Assembly (NCBI GenBank): GCA_948099385.1
Contig: CANUEZ040000193.1
Span: 1,128,501-1,192,500 of the forward strand
Direction: 5' to 3'
From: Fasciola hepatica
Lineage: Eukaryota; Platyhelminthes; Trematoda; Plagiorchiida; Fasciolidae
DNA length: 64,000 nucleotides
Within the stretch, counting starts at the first letter, position 1; the number at the start of each line of letters is the position of its first letter. A program made the position numbers and the translations under genes. Below, one piece after another: positions 37,376 to 47,893 of the stretch. The notes beneath the pieces are model-generated. The model searched no databases and was not told the DNA's origin. It worked only from the letters and a program-made list of their open reading frames with translations.

Positions 37376-40270
37376 ATTGGGTTCGTGAAGAAGTCATGGT
37401 GGGTTCAACACCGAGGGACAGAAGTCACAGCTTGCATTTTTCTTCCTCTGTGAATTTTATTCCGGGAATGGAATCAATCTAGTGGAGACTGTTCGAGTAT
37501 CATAAACGTGTTGTCCATGCACATGATCCACAGGTGAAGTCTGGTTTTTCGATTGCCTGGACTTCTAATTGTTTCATGACTTCATTTGAAAGCAGACCAG
37601 TAATAAGCAACCCGATTGTCACACCCAGTATTTGTTTTTTCACTCAACTGAAACCATGTTTCAGGGAACAGATCCACCAAATAAAATAAGTCCTTTGTTG
37701 GCAGCATTGTTCTCTCTTTTAGACTGGAGTCCTTTTCTATCGGGTGCCGGATCCCATCTATAGCCATCTGTCTTGGTATGTTCATGGACACTGATGCCAG
37801 ATTGAAGGAAATTATCGTTTCACCCGTTTGTATGTTCGAAGTTTTCGAAATCGTGAGTTTTCTTTAAGTTCAGAATTGGAAGAGCCAAATTTGATTGTGG
37901 ATTTGTAATTCAACAATGACCTAAAATAATATTCACTTTGTATGATACCTGAAAACTACACGAACAATCGTTTAAAGTAGGCGTACCAAATTCTAACTGT
38001 GTTCAAAATCGTTCTTAAAAGTAGCATTTCCCAGTACTGGATAGACCTCAGTGATTGATGTTCTATGGGACATAGTCGGTCCAGATTACTCAAGCGATCA
38101 GTGGTTAAGCCAATGTCCGGAGCTAACATGGGTCATGCCTGACCTAAAGGTCAGTGGGTTTATATTCGTGTGTGAACGCATTCGTGTGTCCTTGTGTGCG
38201 CGTGGAAAGGATGATGAGATGTATCAGCGACGAGGTACTAAGAAAATGGACCATGAACTAAGTGAACAGTAGCCTGGGCCAAGATCAACAAAGGAGTGCA
38301 GCAAATGGGCGTGGCAGATGCAATAGCCATTTCCGTTATCACAGTTAGCAGTCCAATCGTGCTATCGAGAACATCGCACGCGAAATGCACTTTGGATCAA
38401 AACTTTCTCAATAGAATCTCAAGATTGGGCTCCCTTACTCAACTGCGCATTTGCAATCCCAAACATACCACTGAGTGATGACATTTACATTGCTCAGAGG
38501 CTGCCTCGCCCTCCAACCCCGCCAAATCAATGATGCGGACAAGTCTGCCGCCCTCAAACTCAAGTGGTGCAATTATTTCTCAAAACCACTGCTAACGTGG
38601 AGATAGGGTGACATCGCCCACTCACAGTTCTCTCACCAAAAGACACTTTACATATGCCTAGTTGGATGAGCTGGTCCATCGTAAAAATGAGCACCAAACA
38701 CAAGAAATAATGACCCGTGGTCCTGAACGGCTTAACGATGTCTAAGGGTCTTTGTTGTGTGATTGCAGAGGCGAGCAGTAATGATCTTCGAATCTCCAAC
38801 TTTAACACTGTCTACCTTCGACGATGATATCTGCACATTCGAACAGCTATAAAATAATCTTTAGTCTTTCTGAGCTATTATCGGTGGCATCACCACCAGG
38901 ATTACCAAAACTCTACAGTAGAACTAATAGAATCTTCAGTCCTTCAGGAACAGGGATTACATTTTTCAATGGTACCAGTTATACACCACTGTTTTCTGCC
39001 CAACTTGTTCACGGTCATATCCATGCTGCTGTATAAGTTGTAAGGTTCTTCAAACTGAGGAATTCATTGACAGTAAAATCTTATCCATTTTCGGTTTGCT
39101 TATTCGATATCATTCCAGCCTTCATCAGCCTATTTTACTTTAGTAACCCGACTTGCCCAATCATCGGTATTTTCCGAATGTATACCATCAAGACATCCTC
39201 CTCGACCCTCCATCGAACGGACATTGACTTTAGATTACTCGGCAAATGACCGACTTCTATAGAAGGCTTTATCGAGTTTGACGCTGGCTGCTTCACAACC
39301 CTCAATTCAACAAAGACTGTCTCGATGGTCAAGCAGTTTGGGCTTTGTGAGATACAGGCATGCCGTGTTTGATCAATTTCGGGCAAAATAGCGTCGGAAC
39401 ATGAATCTGTGAGCGATGAAATCCTTAGAGTCACACGAGACCCTGACACCCAGGGAGAATGCCGAGGGTCCAACCAGTATGGGTCGTGTGCATAGTGGGA
39501 TGTTCATACAATCTGGAGCAGGCAGCGGCCTTGCTTTGTTATACGAATATTCTTGGTGTTTTCTATTGCTCTCATAGGTGACACATTTCTAATAACTAGC
39601 ACAGCCTCAGGTGTGATGTCCAGATATTAGGTAGACACAAAATAGGCATTGTTACTGCACATAGATGTCAACTTATTTCTCGCAAGACTTTTCCCGTACT
39701 GCTGACAACCAAATGCATTCAGCTATTTCGTGCACGGGATGGATATCAGTTCATTACTCACTTTGAATGGCGTGTGGGTAAATATTATGGAAGCACCATT
39801 ATGGAAAAAGAAATGCGCGAAATCAAATCAAAAGACAAGCAAACTAACAACGAAATGTACTCGTTCTTTAGTATACAAAATAGGGCAATTTGATAAGCAT
39901 AAATTATGCAGGAGAAAAACGTCCACACACTTATGGATCTATAAACGATGTGATTGGTAGGCATTTCTTTGTCAAGTGCTGTCACATGATGTAGAAGCGC
40001 ACTGTTATACTCAATATTCTGGGTTGGTTTAGGATGAGTCATACGTGACGAGTTATTTGGTCGTATATGAAAATGCATGAGTGATGAATACGGTGTACAC
40101 TGGACAAATGAATAGTGATTGATCAAAATGTTACTTCGTGCATAGCATACGAGTTGGACCCAAAACCGCGCAGTTTTCCCTACTCCGAGCCAACATTATC
40201 ATATGCTCAGAATAACTAGGAGTTTTCTGTATAGGAAAACCCGCTTGCATTTTTCCCATCGAATAGTCGG
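37376..40270. other. No recognisable gene
   Basis: Short ORFs without motifs. A minus ORF of 112 codons (39135-39473) and one of 113 codons (39785-40126) are unassigned and have no splice partner or family match. Confidence 0.4.
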
Positions 40271-40275
40271 ACTTA

Positions 40276-40336
40276 GCTAGCCGAAATCGGACTGGCTACT
40301 CTCCGCATACCGGGTTGATGCTCTACCAGCTGACTT
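40276..40336 (-). repeat. tRNA-like sequence, degenerate
   Basis: The minus strand reads CAGCTGGTAGAGC (a D-arm and A-box form), then GGTATGCGGAGA, then TAGCC..GTCCGATT..GGCTA (a T-arm with B-box-like loop). The acceptor stem does not pair. It shares TATGCGGA with the better copy at 40560-40630 on the opposite strand. Likely a tRNA-derived retroposon head or a dead tRNA. Confidence 0.5.
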
Positions 40337-40350
40337 TTTCGTGTGAAAAA

Positions 40351-40378
40351 TGCAACAATGCAACAATGCAACAATGCA
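40351..40378. repeat. 8-bp tandem repeat TGCAACAA, three and a half copies
   Basis: TGCAACAA repeated three times and then TGCA, lying between the two tRNA-like sequences. Confidence 0.9.
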
Positions 40379-40559
40379 TTTTATGAATACACTTTATTGT
40401 CCACTAGATCACATTCATCTGCGTGCTGTTCGTCTCATTCGGAAGTGACCGACGAGGTTAACCCAATGAATAAATCTAGGACTGTTGCTGTGTATTATTT
40501 GAATAGTGGTTTGCCGATTATCCATTTTTCTTATGCGTTAGTCACACCCGACTGCCCGG

Positions 40560-40630
40560 ACCGCGATAGCTTGACTGGTAGAGTTCCTGTCTAGTATGCG
40601 GAGGATGGCGGTTCGGTTCCGGCTCGCGGC
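40560..40630 (+). tRNA. tRNA-like sequence, Thr(AGT)-like; possible tRNA, pseudo-tRNA or SINE head
   Basis: 71 nt fold as a cloverleaf by eye. The acceptor is ACCGCGA with TCGCGGC (6 of 7 pairs). The D-arm is GCTT..GGTAGAGTT. The anticodon loop is CTAGTAT at 40591-40597, with AGT at the exact position 34-36. The anticodon stem has 4 of 5 pairs and the T-arm is GGCGG-TTCGGTT-CCGGC with one mismatch. A box (GACTGGTAGAG) and B box (GGTTCGGTTCC) are good. The single mismatches in three stems suggest a decayed or retroposed copy rather than a working gene. No T-run terminator is adjacent, though T-rich AATTTTTTA follows at about 40636. Confidence 0.45.
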
Positions 40631-40639
40631 GTTTGAATT

Positions 40640-41357
40640 TTTTATGTGAAAAGTACAAGTGGATCTTCCATTACATGCAGTTCAGTCTTCTAATGCCTAC
40701 AATGTATCTTATGAACTAAGAGTTCGTTCGGCTTTGTTAGCCAGAAACCGCAATAATGGCTCAAAATAAGGTGTATCTGAGCTAATGGAAATTTATTGGC
40801 AGAACGGAAGCATCAATTTGGTAGAGAACTAGGTAGATTACGAAAATTAATTTTCGTGCCCGGAACCTAATCGAAATTTGCCTTCACTTACGTTTGTAAG
40901 AGAGAAACTAAACAGATCTTCATTCGGATGGCCAGTTTTGCTAATAAATCAGCACCCTCTGTGTTAGGCTTGAATTGAACGAAGAATCATTTAAAGGGGA
41001 ATGCACTTATTTGCGCATCTGATCGAACAAATTCCTGAACATCTATCGGGAATTGAGTAGGAGGTAATTTATTTAAGCTGTGACCAATCAGATGAAGAGG
41101 CTTGAGAAGCTTTGCATAGTTTCCACTAGTCATTCGACAAAGTTGACTGGGTTCAAACAGAAGTTTCATCATGGACATCTTGCTGTATCGTGTGAATCAA
41201 ATAATTCTCTGTTCCATTTCTTGGTTCTTCATATGTTTTTTTCGACCAAAGTGAACAGTGACATGGGTGAGTGCTTTTGTTTTATTGTGCAAGCTAAGTC
41301 TCCATTGGGATCCCTCTTGATTGGAAATAACCATGTACCATGCCGTCACGTTATTAG

Positions 41358-41358
<1 letters not shown>
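40640..41358. other. No recognisable gene
   Basis: Only short unassigned ORFs. Confidence 0.4.

Positions 41359-41415
<57 letters not shown>
41359..41415. repeat. (TA)n microsatellite
   Basis: 57 bases of uninterrupted TA, the longest of three in the window. ORFs crossing it are spurious. Confidence 0.98.
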
Positions 41416-41418
<3 letters not shown>

Positions 41419-43695
41419 AGTAGTTTTTGAAGCTGTTTTTCACTCTGTATGTGATTTTTTCAACTCATGTTGGTCGAATCTAACGGAAAAGCACAATCAG
41501 ATGTCTGAAGACACCGATTTGCTCTTCGTGTGTATTAACAGGATGTTGGGCTTTCGTTTTAAAGGCTTTGCCAGAACAGAGGATTGCCAATTGGTATAGT
41601 TCAACTGAATGGGTCAGATGGAACCCGCGTTTTAATAAAAGGACAACAATGGTGTTCTGCTGGTTTTTGAAGCGATTTATATCTGCCACACAGCAGAAGA
41701 ATATGATAATCCCAATATAACTCTAGTTTTACAGCTTGTTAGAACGAAACCCCAACATATTTGGAATGCACGTTTCATGTGTGGTATCAAGGAATCCAGT
41801 ACGTAGATTTTGAGTCACGGTATGTCAAGGGGCTGCTTCGACTTTTACCTACCGAATCTAACATTGATGTGTCCTTATTGTTGAACCAGTTATTCTGTTA
41901 CACTAAGCAGTTTTCTGGCAATAAATAAAAAGCCAATTCTCATGTTTGAATAAGGAATCATTTATTGCATCATCAGTACTTTTCCGGAACGAAAACTCAA
42001 GGCACAATAGAATAAGTGAGTGGGACAACCTACTTAAGAAAACAGTGAAGCTCACCAAGATGAATGGTTGTAACTTGTGCTTCAGGTGATTTCGAGTGGG
42101 AATTTGAGCTCCACAACTTGTTTCCATACCAGTTAGATTTCGAATTTGGGAGGATGACCCATTCTATTTTACCATAATTGCATGAAGATCATGAAGAATA
42201 GACTCAACCTCGTGTGATGTCATAGACTTTCGGGATGTCATGCAGCTCATTGGTTATATTCTCTCATGTATATATTAGTATGGTTCACCGGGAACCTTTT
42301 TGGGACTTAGCTGTTCTCCGGTGCCCGAAACTGGGGTCTTCGCAGATCTTCTTGTTTTATTATCTTTTTCAAAATCGTTTGATTTTCAACTCAATTTGGT
42401 GGTGAACATGGTTGAAATGAATCTCAGAAACTGGTGTTAGTTCTTTGCCCTCACTGAGACTTAACCCCTAATTTTCAGAGGTCATTTTTTCTCCTGAAAA
42501 GACCAACAAATTGTAGGTACACACTGTTCATTTTAAATGTTTCGGCTGTTTCTTATCGTAAACATATTACAATAGCTATCAAATCATCATTCCTGAGTGT
42601 TCCTGTTTTTATGAAAATTCGGCTGGATGCTTTCGAATAATTATATATTGAATCTAATGAGGTGCATCAAATGTTTACCCGGCTATCAATCCTGCAGTTC
42701 TCTCTAACATTAGGGTAAACCAAATTGTGAATGTTCCATCAATGACCCCATGCTTTCACTCACTGGGAGCTGATGAACTTCGCTGTCAAACTCATTCCCC
42801 CTAAATAATCTGAGAAGTCTCCACGCAAAACGACGAAAGTTAGCCTAATCAGTATCCCTTTTCAATAAAAATCCGCTTGTTCTTTTCAAACATGATCAAT
42901 TAGCTTTTTGGAGACGCAGATTCGATTATCGTTCTCCTGCACTCCACTGAAGTTGTCATTCTATGCTGCATTCTCCTGGTTTTTCGTGGTAAGGATACGC
43001 ACTGTCGTGCATACCGAAACATCAATCCGTTCATTCAGTGAATTATGCCCAAGTTGTACAGTGACGATTTTCCGATTTTCTTTTGTGTTCCAGCTATGAC
43101 ACAATACATCAATGAATTCCGTTTGAACTATCCAATACCAACACAAAAGTGGGATTGAACTTGTCTAATATGCAAACATAAATGGCCTACGTGAGTGTAC
43201 AAGATACACTACTTGAAAACAAATATAATGATGCGCGTTATTACAAATTAATTGTAATAACTCATACTTAAATTACTTTTGCAAGCATAATATTGAATCC
43301 CCATTAGTGGATTAATTTCGGTTGATTCGTCGAATTGGATTGCCTGCTGCATGCGGGTATTTTGTTGTCTACGCTCTGAGGATTTTGACGGCGGCTCCAC
43401 CAACATACTGCTTTTTCTGGCGTCATAAACCCTAGCACATTTTTATGGCCATTGTTAGAGTTCATTGGAATATGATTTTTCAAATTTTCTTTCTTTTGGG
43501 GACACCGTGCTCAGCTACGGGATTTCACTAGGCAAAAATCAACGACCGGAATTTGAGCGTGAATTAGTGTCTACTGTTTTCATCCGGTGCAACATCACGG
43601 GGAAGATCTTATGAGAATGTTCCTAATTAGCGGATGGTGAGAGGGATAAACTGCAAATGACGACGTACAATAGTTTACTTGATTGACTGTAGTTT
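41416..43695. other. No recognisable gene
   Basis: Short ORFs only. CTGATGAACTTCGCTG at about 42770 was checked as a hammerhead core and rejected. Confidence 0.4.
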
Positions 43696-43697
43696 GC

Positions 43698-43915
43698 ACT
43701 TCCCGTTTCATACCACACATCAGGTTATCCGACCAAAGTTGCATTCGGAGGCAATAGACTTAAGATCTTCTCTTGTTAGAACTAATCAGCGGTGCATATC
43801 CATTGCCAAGCTTAGGGTTGGACTGAGGCATACACCTGAAGGGTGTGTGTACTACCACTGTACCACCCCGCACCCGACCGAGCTGATCCAAATCACTGAG
43901 ATATTTTTGTTCATG
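43698..43915 (-). mobile_element. SINE copy 2, best-preserved tRNA-like head, decayed ribozyme
   Basis: On the minus strand GATTTGGATCAGCTCGGTCG leads into a clear A box TGGTACAGTGGTAG (43852-43865), a CCCTTCAGG anticodon-arm-like block, then a weaker B box (AGTCCAACCC, 43815-43826). GGATATGCACC and a decayed hammerhead (43795-43751) follow, then the family tail (CCTCCGAATGCA, AACCTGATGTGTG). The order matches the other copies. The head supports an internal RNA polymerase III promoter for the family. Confidence 0.7.
43751..43795 (-). ncRNA. Decayed hammerhead ribozyme
   Basis: Aligned with the intact copy. The core CUGAUGA is CUGAUUA, GAAA has become GAAGAU, stem II is partly unpaired, and stem I pairs only in part. 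The cleavage triplet GUC remains. This RNA is unlikely to cut itself. Confidence 0.65.
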
Positions 43916-44149
43916 TCGTCCTCTAAGGTAAACAGTTGTGGCCGATGGCTTCGAATAGGGATACGGCATCACTGAGCGAATGCCTCTCTCCAAATCATGT
44001 CTTCTCCGTAGGATTGCGGCACTTCATTCACCTGCGCGCTTCGCAAATCTGACATTTGTGTATACTTCATAACTGCTTGCCAGCAGTTATCGAGCACTGT
44101 CTGGGGTCATAGTGGACTACCTCTCAATAAACTTGACTTAGTAATTCGG

Positions 44150-44340
44150 GTTAGCTCGATCGGGGGTGAAGTGATGCAGTGGTATCACTCACACATTTCG
44201 GGTGAGACTTTCTGGGTCGAAATTCTGAGCCCAGCAGTGGATATTTACCACTGATGAACTCTAACCAGAGGGAAACTCCAGTCTCGTGCTTCCGAGGGCA
44301 AGGATGATCGGTTGACCTGAGGTTTGTGTGTGAAAGATTA
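44150..44340 (+). mobile_element. SINE copy 3, with near-complete ribozyme
   Basis: On the plus strand, GTTAGCTCGATCGGGGGTG leads into an A-box-like GTGATGCAGTGGT (44171-44183) and B-box-like GGGTCGAAATTC (44214-44225). GGATATTTACC, the hammerhead (44246-44294) and the tail GACCTGAGGTTTGTGTGTGAAA follow. It stands head to head with copy 2, about 235 bp apart. Confidence 0.75.
44246..44294 (+). ncRNA. Hammerhead ribozyme, core present but stem I weakened
   Basis: The core CUGAUGA, GAAAC and GUC are all present. Stem II is CUCU/AGAG with an A-G mismatch where the first pair next to the core should be. Stem III is AC-UCCA-GU. Stem I is poor: TACCA faces UCGUG, losing the perfect pairing of the 26.9 kb copy. 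Weak or no activity is expected. Confidence 0.7.
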
Positions 44341-44400
44341 CGTCCAAGACAACTCAATAAACTGACTACCTCAACTGTTTGATTATTCCCAGTGAGCACA

Positions 44401-44610
44401 TTATGAGAACACAGATTGGCGAACAAGCTCGTTTTCAGTGATTCATACACATGCCATTACATCACATTGCTGACATATCAGCAATAATCTCTATCACTTG
44501 CTATAATTCTAATTGGTCCGATTCCCTATTTTGTCGTTATATATTGTGGTGTTATGGCATGAGTATGAACCATTGAAAACGAGCTTGTTCACCAATCTGT
44601 GTTCTCATAA
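44401..44610. repeat. Small inverted repeat (48-bp arms)
   Basis: Arms at 44401-44448 and 44563-44610 are reverse complements with few mismatches (AGAACACAGATTGG facing CCAATCTGTGTTCT; AACAAGCTCGTTTTCA facing TGAAAACGAGCTTGTT). The loop is about 114 bp and its ends pair further (ATGCCATTAC facing GTTATGGCAT). The RNA would form a hairpin. It lies 60 bp past SINE copy 3 and may be a tiny foldback element. Confidence 0.85.
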
Positions 44611-44619
44611 ACTGACTAT

Positions 44620-47169
44620 CATCGCGGATTGCCATAACTAGCTGCTTGGTACAACGATGTCGTTCTCCAGTTTGATCCACCAAAGCACTGTCTTGCAAAA
44701 GACACTGCGGAAAAAACTTACGATTACCGCTAAATGAAGACAGCTGCCAAAATATTATATTATGGTGCCCAGAAAAGTCTCTGAAAGGCCACTGGGTTCA
44801 GTGAAACTACACAGGATTAGAAGAGTCTCGTTCAAATACACTCACGTTGGTCATTGTGGAACTGATTCAAGAAACAGACTGTTCTTCATTCAGATTCACT
44901 ACGTAGCACTATTGACCGAAGAAGGGATCAGGTCAGTTGACCATATGCATTGTTTAGCCTGACACGTGGTGAAGTGTATAGTCTATCCGAAAACAATTCG
45001 GGATCAATTCAATTGGGTGGAAGTTCCAACATACCGTGGAGTTCCACTTTGCACAACCGATACTATCGTTTACCTCGGAGGAGAAGTATCAGTAATATCG
45101 ATGAGGGTTCGTCTGCATGTCAGGATTTCGACCAATTCGAGGTTATGTCGACGTTTTTCGGACAGAATTAACATGTATTTCACTTGGTACATTCAAATTG
45201 TATTTGCACGGGTGCTCACATGAATGTCCATCGTCGGGAGCTGAACATATATAGAAGTCTTGCGTTCGTTAAATGGCGTGGACTAGGAAGCCCACTCAAG
45301 TAAAGGCGAGCGAGTGCTTCAGGTCTACAAAACGTTTCGTTGAGTGAGCATAGACTAACAGATGACAAGGGACTGGGTCAGTCTCGAAAGTCATGCAAGT
45401 AAGACTGGTGTATGAACGAGGGTCTGCTTCTCGATGCTTGAGGGGTAGTATATTTGTCATACTAGATATCGAGTTGCTTACAGCCGGGCAACTTATAAGC
45501 ATTTTTCCGGTAACTGGTAGTGTTTAGGTAATTGAAGGAATAAACCGGTCAAATTTCACGTGACATCAACATGGTGTTCATAGACGATCAATGTATGCAA
45601 CTCAGTCAACAAAAACAATTAGATAAAGGAGTTTGTTATGGCTAATGATGCTATCCAACTTAGAATATGTGATAGACATGCTAACAGACTTTTGTGAACT
45701 GCTCTTTAAAAATACGTGAACAGCGAAATAGAAGATTTCCTAGTACATGCTGATGCAATCTACGTGTTTTGAGCTAGTATTTCAGATTAAGCCATTCCAT
45801 TATTCTGAGGTAAAATAACCGACTCAAACGTTGCTTTCAATAACCTATTGATATATTGTTAGATCACAGGGATGAGTGGGAGTGTGGGAGCTCAATGTTG
45901 TCCGCTGAGTCACTTGATTCTCAGTCGAACTTTGTGTGAGGACATGCCCCGTCATTCTACGTTGATCATGTCATCACGTCCGGTTTCCACGGGAAATGTA
46001 ATCTGTCATATATCCATTGATTGGAGTACTTAATAAATCATTTGTCATCTTGCGACCAAAATGTCCTCTTTATCTATGTCTGCCAGCTGCCCGAAGTAAG
46101 TAAGCATCTCACCAACCAACTGTTGAAGTGGTGCACTGCAAATTGAATATAGGCAAACTTGATAAGAGGAATGCTTTGTTGTTTGTGTTTGTGTCACAAA
46201 TGTGCATCATGTCTGTTGTTAGGTCCCACAATTATTCGAACTTCTGACTGCGTTTTGACCAAGCCGATCTGACCTGCTGGTCGATTCTGCCTAATGTAAC
46301 ACGCACGCACGCACATCATCTCGAATAACCCATTGCTTGAATCATCTGTCCAAAACAGATCTTCGGTTCCTCGAAGAATACATGGGGGAATAATCAACTA
46401 TATTCGGGAAATTCGTTCACTTGTACGATAAAATGGGTGTACTACACTTTTAATGGCATTATCCCGATTCCAAAGGTTTATACGTAGTGATAAATTTATG
46501 GTTGTCTCTATTTTGCAAAGCACTGTCTAACGACAAGGATTCATTTGATATGGTATACATAATGCGTCGTCCATGATCGGCAGTGATCAGTTGACGAACG
46601 CTCGTTTTACCCTCGGGGGTCATCTTCCAGCCCTAACACTATCGACCACCATACTTCTGGTAAACAGTCGAATGCCGGTCACACTTGACCAAATAGGATA
46701 ATACTGTGTTCAGACCAAACGTCCGTCTTTTTTCGTTCATGGTCCCTTAGGCCTTCCCATCATCCAATAAAACAATTCTGAAGCAATCAGGAGAAAATGA
46801 AATGATGAATGAAGATGGAGTAAACTGTGTTGCAGCTAACGATCGAAAAAGGAAACGCGAATTCATAATAACTTATGAGTGCAAACATCTACGCAATTGT
46901 CACAAATCAGAAGTAAATGGAAGTCACGGGAAAGTATATATACCTAAGAAGTGCCCGTTAAACGTAATCGATTTTGACTTGAAACTAAATGCCTTGCGTA
47001 GGCCATATAATACGAAATTTAGAGAGGAGCATGTTACGGTGATTTCATTCTCAAGCCATAAGAATTACATCCATACGGCAACGAAGTCATGATGAGAGTG
47101 GGAAGAAATTCGCAACAATAAGAAACGGAGAGATGAGTCAGCGTTACCCGAGTAACCAATGCGGATAAC
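44620..47169. other. No recognised gene; one unassigned 96-codon ORF
   Basis: The ORF at 46802-47092 (plus) begins with two Met codons and is rich in Lys and Arg (NDRKRKREFIITYECKHLR), with some Cys and His. I do not recognise it and no neighbouring exon was found. The rest holds short ORFs only. Confidence 0.25.
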
Positions 47170-47893
47170 CGAGTTATGCAATGGGTGATAATTGGCTTAC
47201 TTCGCAAGTGAGTGTTGACTATGGATTTTGAGGTGTTTGTACTTATTTCCTTTGCATGCAGAGCTCAGGCTTCGAGAGGCGAATGATAAAAGTCTCGACA
47301 GTTGCTAGTATTCCAAGTTTAATTTTTCTTCACGCGTAATATGGAACTTCCTAGACAACTTTGGAGGGAGACCGAATGTCGATCGCATGCTCCGTTTCTA
47401 CCAGGGGCGCAGAGGTAGAACTTGATATCACTTCAGTGCATCCATGCGTAAGCCATCATAGGTGATATACTTTGATTCGTTTTGATAGCTGCACTGTCGT
47501 TTTACCTATGTTTGTGGATTGGATTGATAAATGACTATGGATGAGGTCAACAAAGGTAATTCATCTTTGTCTTCACATCGGATTTTTGGTGATGTAAAGA
47601 ACACGTTTTGAATATTGGCAGGACTGAGGATGGCCATTACTGTGGCTCTCACAATTCGACTGACTCTGCTAACTGTGATGTCCCTCTTGAGGGGAATTCG
47701 GATGAAAAATGATTTCTACAGTTGTCTGCCGGGTCACACACCACGCGTGGAATACTATCAACTGCCGCGACTTTTATCACCCGCCTCTCGGAGCCTGAGC
47801 TCTGCATTCAAAGTAAACAAGTAAAAACACCTCAAATTCCATAGTCAACACTCACTTGCGAAGTAAGCCAGTTATCACCCGTTGCATAACTCG
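47170..47893. mobile_element. Foldback / MITE-like element with ~155-bp inverted ends
   Basis: The ends are reverse complements: 47170-47324 against 47741-47893. Both begin CGAGTTATGCAA.GGGTGATA and continue TGGCTTACTTCGCAAGTGAG, TTGACTATGGA, TTGAGGTGTTT, then GAGCTCAGGCTTCGAGAGGC with a few substitutions. The 415-bp centre has no transposase. This is a non-autonomous foldback plan, and no clear target-site duplication was found at the borders, which may therefore be off by some bases. Confidence 0.8.

Noticed and set aside
41080..41599. ORFs of 116 and 92 codons with Ile-Tyr runs
   Set aside because: They cross the (TA)n tract; the Ile-Tyr runs are microsatellite translation.
42770..42805. 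CTGATGA motif followed by AAAC, tested as a hammerhead
   Set aside because: No stem II pairing, no GAAA in place, no GUC with a matching stem I.
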